Source: Bradyrhizobium viridifuturi (lineage in GTDB: Bacteria; Pseudomonadota; Alphaproteobacteria; Rhizobiales; Xanthobacteraceae). From it: 64,000 bases of DNA. Numbering within the stretch: the stretch's first letter is position 1; every line of letters starts with the position of its first letter. A model generated the notes under the pieces. That model saw nothing but the letters and a program-made list of their open reading frames with translations, searched no databases and had not been told where the DNA came from. The translations under genes and the position numbers were made by a program. Positions 56,259 through 64,000 of the stretch are shown one piece after another. The stretch is taken from the NCBI RefSeq assembly GCF_001238275.1, contig NZ_LGTB01000001.1:186001-250000 (forward strand), written 5' to 3'.

Positions 56259-57089
56259 ATGACGAGTTCCACGTTAGCAAAGGCAGCGGCGTCCGCTGCG
56301 TCCAGCGCTGCCAATCCTCTTGGGTCCGCTCCCGGCTACAAATGGCTGGTCGACGACAACAACGTCAACATGGCGATGGCGCCGCCGCCGCCCCGGGTGG
56401 TGACGATCGACGCGCAGCCGCAGACGGTGACGATCGATCTGCAGCGCACCGCCCTCATCGTCGTCGACATGCAGAACGACTTCTGCGCGAAGGGCGGCTG
56501 GGTCGACCATCTCGGCCTCGATCACACGCCGGATCGGGCGCCGATCGAGCCGCTGCAAAAGCTACTCCCGGTGTTGAGGAATGCCGGCGTACACGTCATC
56601 TGGCTGAACTGGGGCAATCGGCCCGATCTCAAGAACATGGCGCCCAACCAGCTCCATCTGTACAAGCCGAAGGGCACAGGTATCGGTCTCGGCGAGCCGT
56701 TGCCGGGCAGCGGCGCGCGCGTGTTGCAGAAGGACAGCTGGGCCGCGGCCGTCGTCGATGAACTGGAACAGGAGCCCGAGGACATTCACGTCGACAAATA
56801 CCGAATCAGCGGCTTCTGGGACACGCCGCTGGACAGCATCCTGCGCAATCTCGGCACCAAGACCATCCTGTTTGCCGGCGTCAACACCGATCAATGCGTG
56901 CTGCATTCGCTCACCGACGCGAATTTCCTGGGCTATGGCTGCCTTCTGGTCGAGGACTGCTGCGCAACGACCTCACCTGGCTTCTGTGTTGAGGCAACCC
57001 TGTTCAACGTCAAGAAATGCTTCGGCTTCGTGACGCATTCGTCCGACGTCATCGGAGCGGTTCAGGAGCACGTCCAGCAGCACCGGTAA
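56259..57089 (+). CDS. Isochorismatase-family amidohydrolase
   Basis: 276 residues. The cysteine-hydrolase triad is visible: Asp70 in VVDMQNDF, Lys180 in VDKYRISGF and Cys213 in NTDQCVLHSL. An N-terminal extension of about 60 residues precedes the core. Family members include ureidoacrylate amidohydrolase (RutB), biuret hydrolase and N-carbamoylsarcosine amidase, all acting on carbamoyl or amide groups. It is last in the operon behind the BMP transporter, 44 bases on. It likely hydrolyses the imported compound or a carbamoyl intermediate. Confidence 0.9.
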   Translation: MTSSTLAKAAASAASSAANPLGSAPGYKWLVDDNNVNMAMAPPPPRVVTIDAQPQTVTIDLQRTALIVVDMQNDFCAKGGWVDHLGLDHTPDRAPIEPLQKLLPVLRNAGVHVIWLNWGNRPDLKNMAPNQLHLYKPKGTGIGLGEPLPGSGARVLQKDSWAAAVVDELEQEPEDIHVDKYRISGFWDTPLDSILRNLGTKTILFAGVNTDQCVLHSLTDANFLGYGCLLVEDCCATTSPGFCVEATLFNVKKCFGFVTHSSDVIGAVQEHVQQHR

Positions 57090-57136
57090 CGTCCCGGGCA
57101 AGTCGTGGCTTCGCGATCTCGGCAGGCCTGCACAGG

Positions 57137-57823
57137 CTAGGTTTGCGAAGCCGCGCTCGATTCCCGTCTGCCCGATCCCAGGCGTGGCTCGGTTCCAGCC
57201 AGCAGCCGCTGAATATTGGCGCGATGGCGTGCGATCACGTAGAGGCCACCTGCGATGACCAGCAGCCGATATGCCAGCGGCTGTTCGAACGCACAGACCA
57301 GTGCGATCGCAGCGAGCGCCGCCGACATCGAACTCAGGGACACAATCCGGGAAATTGCCAGCATAGCGCCAAAGACGAGGGCAGCACCCAGACCGACTGG
57401 CCAGGACATCGCCAGCAACACGCCGAGCCCCGTCGCCGCGGATTTGCCGCCGGTAAAATTCAACCAGATCGAGCGGCCGTGCCCCAACAACGCGGCAAGT
57501 CCCGCCAGGCAGACCGCCCAAGGCAGCAAGGTTTGCGGGTCAGGGGTTGTCGGTGGCGTGACCGACGGCAGCGCGTAGAGCCAGGGATAAAACCAGCGGG
57601 CAAACGCGATCGCCGCCGCGCCCTTCAGCACATCCACCATGAGGACTGCCAAGGCGGGCCACTTGCCTAGGGTACGCAACACGTTTGTGGCCCCGGTGGA
57701 CCTCGAGCCGTGCTGGCGGATGTCGATGCCCTTGAGCAGTTTTCCCGCCAGATAGCCCGTGGGCGTTGAGCCGAAGAGATAAGCAGCCGCCAATCCGGCC
57801 ACGCCTGCTATCCAGAAAACCAT
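57137..57823 (-). CDS. plsY: Glycerol-3-phosphate acyltransferase PlsY
   Basis: 228 residues from ATG 57823, with GGAGGGG upstream. A multi-span membrane enzyme: GSTPTGYLAGKLLKGIDIRQHGSRSTGATNVLRTLGKWPA, then GHGRSIWLNFTGGKSAATGLG. These loops hold the acyl-phosphate and glycerol-3-phosphate sites. It makes lysophosphatidate in phospholipid synthesis. The long upstream extension of this frame is spurious. Confidence 0.93.
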   Translation of the reverse strand: MVFWIAGVAGLAAAYLFGSTPTGYLAGKLLKGIDIRQHGSRSTGATNVLRTLGKWPALAVLMVDVLKGAAAIAFARWFYPWLYALPSVTPPTTPDPQTLLPWAVCLAGLAALLGHGRSIWLNFTGGKSAATGLGVLLAMSWPVGLGAALVFGAMLAISRIVSLSSMSAALAAIALVCAFEQPLAYRLLVIAGGLYVIARHRANIQRLLAGTEPRLGSGRRESSAASQT

Positions 57824-58021
57824 AGGCGTCCCCTCCATGCCGCAGTGTCGGGCAAGCGTCATCCGGAGTCTACCTCCATAGGCCGGCCGGAACTGTCGAT
57901 ACGAGGGGTGGATTCGCTTGTGCGCTTCAATCCGCTTTGGAATAGGCTGGCCGCGCGATAGATACCGCGATCGACAGGCCGACCGACCGGCTATGCTGTC
58001 GCGACGAAGACAGGACACGGA

Positions 58022-58537
58022 ATGACGACGCACGCCATCGAGATACGGCGCCTCTTGCCCGCGGACGCCGCGCTCTATCGCGACGTCCGTCTCGAGGCGC
58101 TGCGCTTGAGCCCCGAAGCGTTCGGCAGCGCGTATGAGACGGAGAGCGCGCATCCCGTCGGCTGGTTCGCGGAAAGGCTCGCGCACGGGGCCGTGATCCT
58201 TGGCGCGTTCCGTGGCGGTGAACTCGCCGGCATTGTCGGCTTCATTGTAGCTGATGGGCCGAAGCGGCAGCACAAGGGCATGCTGGTCGGGATGTATGTG
58301 CGGCAGCAGGCGCGGCGCGCCGGCGTCGGCCGTCTCTTGGTCGAAGCCGCGCTCGAACTCGCCGCGCAATCGGTCGAGCTGGTGCAGCTCGTCGTAGTGA
58401 AGGGCAATGAGCCGGCCTTTCGGCTCTATCAGGACCTGGGGTTTGTCGAGTACGGGCTCGAGAAGCACGCGCTGAAGATCGACGGCCGCTACCATGACGA
58501 CATCCTGATGGCGAAGGATTTGGTCGGGCGGGCCTGA
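58022..58537 (+). CDS. GNAT-family N-acetyltransferase
   Basis: 171 residues with the GNAT fold: IEIRRLLPADAALYRDVRLEAL at the N-terminus, motif A VGMYVRQQARRAGVGRLLVEAAL (acetyl-CoA loop R/Q-x-x-G-x-G/A), and NEPAFRLYQDLGFVEYGLE motif B. The acceptor is unknown. Confidence 0.9.
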   Translation: MTTHAIEIRRLLPADAALYRDVRLEALRLSPEAFGSAYETESAHPVGWFAERLAHGAVILGAFRGGELAGIVGFIVADGPKRQHKGMLVGMYVRQQARRAGVGRLLVEAALELAAQSVELVQLVVVKGNEPAFRLYQDLGFVEYGLEKHALKIDGRYHDDILMAKDLVGRA

Positions 58538-58622
58538 CGGCTTCGAATCGAACGACACATTTCCGACGGGTGATCGCGCTAGGTATGGGCACACCCGGGA
58601 AGCGCTCGCTCAGGACGTCGCC

Positions 58623-59078
58623 ATGCCGAAGATCGATCTGACAAAAGTGCCGGAACGCAAGGGGACCGGCTATCCGGCCGAGTTCGCCGCGCCATGTGCA
58701 GAGCGGGTGCGGCAGCGCCTCGGTGATGCCGGCGGGCTCGGCGATTTCGGCGTCAATCTGATGCGGTTGCCGCCGGGCAATTGGTCGAGCCAGCGCCATT
58801 GGCATTCCGACGAAGACGAATTCGTCTACGTGCTCGCAGGCGAGTTGGTGCTGATCGAGGACGGCGGCGAGACGGTGCTCTGCGCCGGCGACTGCGCCGC
58901 GTTTCCGAAGAATTCCGGCAACGGGCATCACATGGTCAACCGGTCGCAGATGACGGCGACCTATCTGGAGGTCGGCTCGCGCTCGCGCGCCGACGTCATC
59001 ACTTGCTCCGACATCGACATGATGAGCCCGAGCTCCGATGGCCGCTTCCTGCACAAGGACGGCCGGCCCTGCGAATAG
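58623..59078 (+). CDS. Cupin-domain protein
   Basis: 151 residues with a single cupin: NWSSQRHWHSDEDEFVYVLAGELVLIEDGGE (metal ligands His, His, Glu) and GDCAAFPKNSGNGHHMVN (third His). A fold of this type binds a metal; the catalytic role is unknown. It stands alone. Confidence 0.88.
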   Translation: MPKIDLTKVPERKGTGYPAEFAAPCAERVRQRLGDAGGLGDFGVNLMRLPPGNWSSQRHWHSDEDEFVYVLAGELVLIEDGGETVLCAGDCAAFPKNSGNGHHMVNRSQMTATYLEVGSRSRADVITCSDIDMMSPSSDGRFLHKDGRPCE

Positions 59079-59168
59079 ACCTTGGATCGCCGGCCGGCGC
59101 GAAATTGGGCGTTGCGGATTGCCCCGCGAAGGACCAATCTTCTGGCGAGGGAGCATCGGTCGCGGGCT

Positions 59169-59351
59169 ATGGCGGAATGGTATTTCATCTGGATCGACGG
59201 TCCGCGCGGGCCTGAGCCGCAGAAATGGTCGTCGGACGCGCTGTGGGGGCAGCTTGCGCGCCAGGACATCATCGTCCGTTTCCCCCTGAGCGACCGCGAG
59301 GCTCGGCTGTCGCTCGATCAGCTGGCAAGGCTGCATCCCGTGCCGCAGTGA
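59169..59351 (+). CDS. 60-residue hypothetical protein
   Basis: MAEWYFIWIDGPRGPEPQKW and a C-terminal LSLDQLARLHPVPQ. It resembles short GYF_2-like (WYxxxxGPxGP) modules in its first 20 residues, an uncertain comparison. The ribosome-binding site is weak. Convergent with the NAD-kinase-like gene. Confidence 0.5.
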   Translation: MAEWYFIWIDGPRGPEPQKWSSDALWGQLARQDIIVRFPLSDREARLSLDQLARLHPVPQ

Positions 59352-59378
59352 GTTGCCTTGCTGGAGAGCGCGGCGGCA

Positions 59379-60314
59379 TCACACCACCAGCCGTCCTTCA
59401 CGATCAGCGACCGTGATCTGCGCTTCCGTTCCGGAATTGAAGTCGAGCCGGTCGGCCTCGATGCCATCGCTGAAGATCACGCCGTTCTCCGGCATCAGCG
59501 AGCGCACGCTGAGGTGCTCGGTGCGGTCGAGACTGCCGCAGACGAGATTGACCTGCGAGGTACGGCTCGGAAACGGCTCGCGCACCGCAAAGCGCAGCGC
59601 GCCGGCGTCCCATGCCTGCGGCAGATAGGGCGGGCTGTCGTTGCCGCCGCCAAAGGCGCCGGCGATCGCGAGCGAGCCGGTGACGATGCTCTTGAACCAG
59701 GCGGTCGAGCCGAGCCCGGTCGCGACGATCAGGCCGCTCGACGATTGCCGCTCCTTCTGCTCGGCAAGCGCGATTTCGTAGACGGCCGACGTGTGGGTGC
59801 GTGCGCCGATGAACAGATCGTTGACCGCGTACAGCACCTGGCCGTTGGTGAGCGCGGCCTTGGCCATCGTCACCGCCTTGTGACCGCGTCTGTCGGAAGC
59901 GACCTCGCGCAGCAGGGCAGGGAGGTCGCGCGGCAAGAACGGCAAGAGGATGCCGTCGTAACGCTTGGCATCTGGGTTGAGCCCGATAAGCGGATGACCA
60001 TCGAGATACTTCATCGTGTTGGCGACGACGCCGTCCTGGCCGAGCGCCACCACGATGTCGGACGGGCCGAAGATGAAGTTTGGCAGGAAACTCCGGTCGA
60101 TGATCTGATAGCGGCCCCATTGCTCCAGCGCCTGCACGGTGACGCGGCGCTCGGCCTGGTAGACATCGTGCTCGCGCTGGTAGTCGGAGAAGTCGGCGCC
60201 GAGATGCTCGACATAGAACCGGGCCTGCGCCGCCGTCAGGTATTTGGCGATCAGCTCCTCGAGCCGCGTCTTGCGGGTGACGAGGACGATCTTGCGGTCA
60301 TTGTCGGCGGGCAC
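59379..60314 (-). CDS. NAD-kinase-like protein (NrtR-regulated OrfY type)
   Basis: 311 residues from a GTG at 60314 that overlaps the SPFH stop by 17 bases. NAD-kinase landmarks remain: GQDGVV (residues 92-97, the GGDGT motif with Asp94 kept and a Gly/Gln swap), HPLIGLNPD, a Y-AVNDLFIG block (NE/D-like) and TGLGSTAWF (T-GST). The N-terminal 80 residues do not resemble standard NAD kinases. I recall the pairing with a Band-7 protein and NrtR from NAD-regulon annotations (OrfX/OrfY). Activity on NAD is plausible, not shown. Confidence 0.8.
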   Translation of the reverse strand: MPADNDRKIVLVTRKTRLEELIAKYLTAAQARFYVEHLGADFSDYQREHDVYQAERRVTVQALEQWGRYQIIDRSFLPNFIFGPSDIVVALGQDGVVANTMKYLDGHPLIGLNPDAKRYDGILLPFLPRDLPALLREVASDRRGHKAVTMAKAALTNGQVLYAVNDLFIGARTHTSAVYEIALAEQKERQSSSGLIVATGLGSTAWFKSIVTGSLAIAGAFGGGNDSPPYLPQAWDAGALRFAVREPFPSRTSQVNLVCGSLDRTEHLSVRSLMPENGVIFSDGIEADRLDFNSGTEAQITVADREGRLVV

Positions 60315-61344
60315 GGGCGGCCTCCACGGCGGCGGGCTTCTCCAGCAGCGTGTTGAGCAGATCGGGCGAGACGTTGAGCTGGCCGATCTTCTCGGCCTTT
60401 TCGGCAATCCCGCTGAAGGCCTGCGCGATCAGTTGCCCCGGCTGCATGCCGGCTGCGGCCAGCGCCTGGATCACGCGGGTGTCGACGCCCTCGAAGATCT
60501 TCATCAGCGCACCGACCCGATAGGCCTCGGCATCCGCCAGCGTGCGGGTGTTCTCGGCGTTGAGGCCGACGAAGTCCTTGCGCCTGCTCTCCAGCGTGAT
60601 GTCGGCGACCATGCCGGCCTCGCGCAGCTCGGCCTGCTTGGCCGCGACGCTCGCTTCGGCATCCATCTGGGTCTCGCGGATCGAACGCTTCTTCTGCTCG
60701 ACCGCGATCTCGGTGTCGAGCTCGCTCTCGCGTATCGCGCGTTCCTGCTCCACGGCAAAGTTGCGCCGCGCGAAGATCGCTTCGTCCGCGCTCTTGAGGA
60801 TCGCTTCGCGCGCCTCGGCCTCCAGCGCCTTGGCGGTGTCTGGCGTCGGCTTCACGCCGCGGATCGAGACGCCGAGGATTTCGAGGCCAAGCGCTGCGAT
60901 GTCGGCGCGACCGCGCAGTCCGCTTTCGATAAGGCCGGCGATGCGATCGGCGGCCTGCAGCGCTTCCTTCAAGGTCAACTCCTTGACCGCCTGCTGCGCC
61001 AGCACCTCGACGGTCGCGAGAATGCGCTGCGGCAGCTTTTCCGGGTCGTCGGATTCGTAGGTCTTGCCGTCCGGCTTGAGGGTGAAGTTGAGCATCGCGG
61101 CTGCCTTTTGCGGCTCGCCGATCCGGTAGGTGACATGGCCCTGAATGGTCAGCGCCTGAAAGTCGCGCGCGATCTGCTGGAAGATGAAGGCGGCGTCGCG
61201 GCTGCCGATCGGCACCGCGACCAGCGAGGTGACCGGCCCATAATAGAAGCCGGACAGGCCGGCGCCTTGCTGGGTCACCGCGCCGCCGCGGTATTTCATG
61301 AGGTAGGTGGTCGGCTGGGCCTTGATAAAGCGAACACCGAACAT
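60298..61344 (-). CDS. SPFH/Band 7-domain protein (NrtR-regulated OrfX type)
   Basis: 348 residues. An SPFH domain covers about residues 10-190 (VRFIKAQPTTYLMKYRGG, FQALTIQGHVTYRIG, RADIAALGLEILGVSIRGV). It is followed by a long charged coiled coil (AREAILKSADEAIFARRNFAVEQERAIRE...) and a C-terminal SGIAEKAEKIGQL segment. There is no transmembrane helix at the N-terminus, unusual for membrane-anchored flotillin relatives. AGGAG precedes ATG. It probably forms an oligomeric scaffold for the coupled NAD-kinase-like protein. Confidence 0.88.
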   Translation of the reverse strand: MFGVRFIKAQPTTYLMKYRGGAVTQQGAGLSGFYYGPVTSLVAVPIGSRDAAFIFQQIARDFQALTIQGHVTYRIGEPQKAAAMLNFTLKPDGKTYESDDPEKLPQRILATVEVLAQQAVKELTLKEALQAADRIAGLIESGLRGRADIAALGLEILGVSIRGVKPTPDTAKALEAEAREAILKSADEAIFARRNFAVEQERAIRESELDTEIAVEQKKRSIRETQMDAEASVAAKQAELREAGMVADITLESRRKDFVGLNAENTRTLADAEAYRVGALMKIFEGVDTRVIQALAAAGMQPGQLIAQAFSGIAEKAEKIGQLNVSPDLLNTLLEKPAAVEAARARRQ

Positions 61345-61375
61345 GGCGGGCTACTCCTAAATAAGTGTGCCTCAG

Positions 61376-61408
61376 CAACTAAGTTAGTTGGACTGTACAA
61401 CTAAGTAT
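61376..61408. promoter_or_regulatory. nrtR: NrtR operator region with promoter
   Basis: A perfect palindrome CAACTAAGTTAGTTG (61376-61390) and a second half-site CAACTAAGTAT (61398-61408) lie between the divergent SPFH and nrtR genes. TTGGAC (61388) and TATTGT (61411), 17 bases apart, form a plausible nrtR promoter overlapped by both. Repression by NrtR is inferred from position. Confidence 0.65.
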
Positions 61409-61468
61409 GCTATTGTCAAGCCGGGCGGTGAAAAGGTTCACGGCACCAGGGAAGAGCGGGGGGAGAGC

Positions 61469-62176
61469 ATGCCCGAGAAGCCGGAACTCGACTTTCCGCG
61501 GCCGTTGACGACGGTCGACGTCGTCGTTTTCGCCATCAGGTCAGACGCGCTTCAGGTTCTGCTGGTTCAACGGCCGAGAGCAGAAACCGAACCGTTTCCA
61601 GGGGCTTGGGCGCTGCCCGGCGGCTTTGTCGATGTCGCCGGCGATCGCGACCTCGAAGCCTGCGCCGCACGCAAGCTGAAGGACAAGACCGGCGTCGTCA
61701 GTCCATATCTGGAGCAGCTCGGCAGCTGGGGTAGCGCAATGAGGGATCCGCGCGGCTGGTCTGCGACGCACGCCTACTTCGCATTGCTGCCGGAGCACGC
61801 CACGGGCGGCACGCTCGCGCCGGATGCGCAGTGGTTCGCGGTCGAGGGCGAGAAAGTGCGGCCGAAGCTTGCCTTCGATCACGCGGAGATCCTGCAGGCG
61901 GCGGTGCAGCGGCTGCGCAGCAAGGTCGAGTACACCTCGCTGCCCGCCTATCTGATGCCACAGGAATTCACGCTGCCGGAATTGCAGCGCACTTATGAGA
62001 TCGTGCTCGACCGTCCGCTGGAGAAAAGCGCCTTCCGCACCCGCATGCTGGCCGCCGATTTGATCGAGCCGGTCGCGAAGATGCGCAAGGGGCCGAACCG
62101 ACCCGCGCAGCTCTACCGATTGAAGAAGGCCAAGACGCCGGTGTTCTTCACCCGGACGTTCAATCCGCCGGGCTGA
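61469..62176 (+). CDS. nrtR: NrtR-type regulator (Nudix-like domain plus winged helix)
   Basis: 235 residues from ATG 61469, with GGGGGGAG 4 bases upstream. Residues 14-150 are a Nudix-like fold: VDVVVFAIRSDALQVLLVQRP, GAWALPGGFVDVAGDRDLEACAARKLKDKTG. The Nudix box is degenerate (RKLKDK where REUxEE is required), so it should bind and not hydrolyse. Residues 155-235 are the winged helix (FTLPELQRTYEIVLDRPLEKSAFRTRML). NrtR proteins sense ADP-ribose and control NAD metabolism genes. Its divergent targets here are the SPFH/NAD-kinase-like pair. Confidence 0.88.
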   Translation: MPEKPELDFPRPLTTVDVVVFAIRSDALQVLLVQRPRAETEPFPGAWALPGGFVDVAGDRDLEACAARKLKDKTGVVSPYLEQLGSWGSAMRDPRGWSATHAYFALLPEHATGGTLAPDAQWFAVEGEKVRPKLAFDHAEILQAAVQRLRSKVEYTSLPAYLMPQEFTLPELQRTYEIVLDRPLEKSAFRTRMLAADLIEPVAKMRKGPNRPAQLYRLKKAKTPVFFTRTFNPPG

Positions 62177-62179
62177 GGC

Positions 62180-62575
62180 TCATACCGAACGATCGAAGCC
62201 GGGCGTTGCGACGTCGGTGAGGAACGACGCGAGCAACGTCTTGCCGAGCACGTGCTTGGCTGCTGGTGTGCTTCGGGAGATGAAGTCCATCACGGCGATG
62301 TACGATGTCTCGTTGACGTAATAGAGGCGCGGCGCGATGCCAGCTTCGGCGGATCCTGGGTGAAACATATTGATACTGATTGCGCAGGGGCTGGGCACGC
62401 CTTCGATTCGTAGCAAATAATTCTCGTCGCCTGCATCGATTCTGAACAGCCGCGCCGATGTCGCGTCGCCTGAGACAGACGTGACGGCATCAATCGTCGC
62501 CGTACCGATCATCTCGCGCGCTGCAGTATGTGCTGCATCGCGCTCCGCCTGCGTTATCGTATCGCGAACGCTCAT
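62180..62575 (-). CDS. Truncated phosphotransferase-like protein
   Basis: 131 residues from the ATG at 62575. SGDATSARLFRIDAGDENYLLRIEG and AGIAPRLYYVNETSYIAVMDFI resemble the N-terminal lobe of choline/aminoglycoside-kinase-fold enzymes. The catalytic loop and C-lobe are missing: the frame stops 4 bases from the nrtR stop. It is probably a 3'-deleted remnant. Confidence 0.5.
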   Translation of the reverse strand: MSVRDTITQAERDAAHTAAREMIGTATIDAVTSVSGDATSARLFRIDAGDENYLLRIEGVPSPCAISINMFHPGSAEAGIAPRLYYVNETSYIAVMDFISRSTPAAKHVLGKTLLASFLTDVATPGFDRSV

Positions 62576-62705
62576 GCGCAAAAATGTGGCATGACGGCTA
62601 TGCGTATCGAAATCGCAATGAATCGCTGTTCCCGATCTTCAATCGCTGGCCGCGCGCGACGAAGCATGAAACAATGTCGCAAAAATCACGTCGGGAGAAA
62701 ACTTG

Positions 62706-63191
62706 ATGTCGTTCGAGCCGGGGTTGCATCGCACCGTTGCGTGCAGCGCAGTTAAATGCAGGCGGTGGATTGCGTTGCCATTATTCTGCCTGATCGGCAC
62801 GTTCGGAGTGGTGCATAACGCGGTAGCGAACGAATCCCTGGCGATTGTGGATGCGCGCGTACCGGCGGCAGACAAAGAAGGCGGAGACCTTCCCTTGACG
62901 ATGACGATCAAGAACGAGGCCGACAGCGCCGATGCGCTGCTCCGTGTTCGCTGCCCGGTCGCAAATTTTTCCGAACGTCACACCGTCGATCGCGGCGAAG
63001 GCGCGCCCGCCATGCGCTCGATATCCAATATACCAGTCCCGGCCAAGGCAACGCTCGAGCTGAAGCGCGACGGCTATCACGTGATGCTGCTGCAGTTGCG
63101 TCAGGCGCTCGCTCCCGGCGAGACGTTCAAATGCGCGGTCGTTTTTCAGAAAGCTGGAACCATCGAGACGGAGGTAACGGTCCAGAAGTGA
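62706..63191 (+). CDS. Periplasmic PCu(A)C-like copper chaperone domain protein
   Basis: 161 residues. A signal sequence (WIALPLFCLIGTFGVVHNAVA) is followed by a DUF461/PCuAC-type beta-sandwich: ESLAIVDARVPAADKEGGDLPLTMTIKNEADSADALLRV, RDGYHVMLLQLRQALAPGETFKCAVVF. His and Met of GYHVM are kept, but the first HxxM ligand set of classical chaperones is not evident, so copper binding is uncertain. It precedes a PQQ dehydrogenase gene. Confidence 0.7.
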   Translation: MSFEPGLHRTVACSAVKCRRWIALPLFCLIGTFGVVHNAVANESLAIVDARVPAADKEGGDLPLTMTIKNEADSADALLRVRCPVANFSERHTVDRGEGAPAMRSISNIPVPAKATLELKRDGYHVMLLQLRQALAPGETFKCAVVFQKAGTIETEVTVQK

Positions 63192-63323
63192 CCAGAAACA
63201 AGTGACCAGGAATGCGGCGGGCGGCGCAGCCGATCGCCGGGACTCAAGGCTTCTCGCGAAACTGTCCGTATGTGACGGGCGGTTCGATCAATGAAGAATG
63301 CTAGATCCGGAGGAAATGAACCT

Positions 63324-64000
63324 ATGACAAGGTTGAATTGGGTAAAGTCTCATATGCTCGCGGCGGCAGTAGCATCCGCCGCGACCCTCGCGGGCTCGTT
63401 TGCGCTCGCTGAGGATGTCAGCCAGGACCGTCTGCTCAATGCTGACAAGGAAGCAGGCAACTGGCTGCATCATCACAAGAACTACTCGGCGACCCGCTTC
63501 TCGTCGCTGGCTGACATCAACAAGGACAACATCAAGAATCTGAAGGTCGCCTGGACCATGCATCTCGGCGGCGTCGAGGGCGGCGGAATCTGGGCGCATG
63601 GCGGCCTGGAGGGAACTCCGATCGTCGAGAACGGATTCATGTACGTCACCGACGGCTGGGGCTCGGTCTACAAGATCGATGCGCATGGCGGCAAAGGCGT
63701 GCTGGTCTGGAAGATGGATCCCAAGACCGACCACGACTGGGCCGGCGCGGTCGCCTGCTGCGGCGTCGACAATCGCGGTGTCGCGTTGTGGAACAACCTC
63801 GTCATCTCGCACACGCTCGACGGCCGCCTGGTCGCGACCAACAAGGAGACCGGGCAGGTCGCCTGGCAGCGTCAGGTCGCCGATCCCGACAAGGGCGAGG
63901 TGATCACCGGCGCACCTCTCATCGTCAAGGACAAGGCGATATCAGGCGTCGCCGGTGCGGAATACGGCATTCGCGGCTGGATCGCTGCGACCGACCTGAA
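63324..64000 (+). CDS. PQQ-dependent alcohol dehydrogenase (methanol/ethanol family), 3'-truncated by the window
   Basis: ATG 63324 with GGAGGA upstream; the frame is still open at the window end after 225 residues. A signal peptide ends at GSFALA. The mature part has WLHHHKNYSATRFSSLADINKDN, the W-motif GWGSVYKID, and the vicinal disulphide CysCys in AVACCGVDNRG that seats PQQ. GAEYGIRGWIAATDL follows. The CCGVDNRG form differs from the CCD-type text of XoxF methanol dehydrogenases, suggesting a quinoprotein alcohol dehydrogenase of broader substrate. Confidence 0.88.
   Translation, partial: MTRLNWVKSHMLAAAVASAATLAGSFALAEDVSQDRLLNADKEAGNWLHHHKNYSATRFSSLADINKDNIKNLKVAWTMHLGGVEGGGIWAHGGLEGTPIVENGFMYVTDGWGSVYKIDAHGGKGVLVWKMDPKTDHDWAGAVACCGVDNRGVALWNNLVISHTLDGRLVATNKETGQVAWQRQVADPDKGEVITGAPLIVKDKAISGVAGAEYGIRGWIAATDL

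Noticed and set aside
63324..64000. Lanthanide methanol dehydrogenase XoxF
   Set aside because: The vicinal-cysteine region reads CCGVDNRG, not the CCD-type text of XoxF, and the N-terminus differs; the diagnostic Asp lies beyond the window.

Overview
The window is high-GC DNA from an alphaproteobacterium, most likely Bradyrhizobium or a close relative. The evidence is the rhizobial intergenic repeats, the typical alphaproteobacterial tRNA-Gly(TCC), many Rhizobiales-type small proteins, and a 14-codon GTG-start gene with a very long Shine-Dalgarno. That last gene matches rreB, a small mRNA described from Bradyrhizobiaceae. All functions below come from reading motifs and gene order; no database search was run.

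Layout. 1-12.4 kb is ordinary chromosome: the end of an amidohydrolase gene, an L,D-transpeptidase, a large autotransporter, a class III cyclase, a ClC channel, a Nudix hydrolase under a palindromic operator, three overlapping small genes, a lytic transglycosylase, a GrlR-like protein and a YciI protein. 12.4-22.7 kb is an eroded integration region. It starts at rreB and an intact tRNA-Gly, and the last 44 bases of that tRNA recur at 17.3 kb (identical) and 22.6 kb (diverged). Between the copies lie a broken thermonuclease, a frameshifted Sel1-repeat/aspartic-protease gene, a LysR fragment, IS481-like and IS110 remnants, a histidine kinase, an acyl-CoA-dehydrogenase-fold flavoenzyme and an RND-transporter scrap. 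No integrase is visible.

23-57 kb is one large catabolic region. On the minus strand are pyruvate kinase, an OxlT-like MFS carrier, an FAH-family hydrolase, a ketopantoate-reductase-like protein and a CBS protein. A divergent IclR regulator is followed by the glyoxylate-to-glycerate genes gcl-hyi-glxR. Then come a gamma-glutamyltransferase-fold hydrolase, a TetR regulator, a CodA-like amidohydrolase and a PuuE-like allantoinase/deacetylase. A Liv-type ABC transporter follows. After it comes a block of DUF2877, DUF1116 and FdrA proteins (families of the E. coli oxamate carbamoyltransferase AllFGH), with the DUF1116 and FdrA genes duplicated in mirror order around a carbamate kinase. A BMP/nucleoside-type ABC transporter and an isochorismatase-family amidase close the region. 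Together this looks like uptake and stepwise hydrolysis of a ureide or related carbamoyl compound, with ATP gained through carbamoyl phosphate and carbon leaving through glyoxylate and oxamate/oxalate. The exact substrate is not determined.

57-64 kb returns to general functions: PlsY, a GNAT acetyltransferase, a cupin, an NrtR-controlled pair (SPFH protein plus NAD-kinase-like protein), a PCuAC-like periplasmic protein and the start of a PQQ-dependent alcohol dehydrogenase running off the window.

A recurring oddity is that several otherwise well-conserved genes carry single-base frameshifts (hyi, the Liv binding protein, livM/livG, fdrA copy A, one BMP permease, the Sel1 gene). Either the assembly has indel errors or the catabolic region is decaying.
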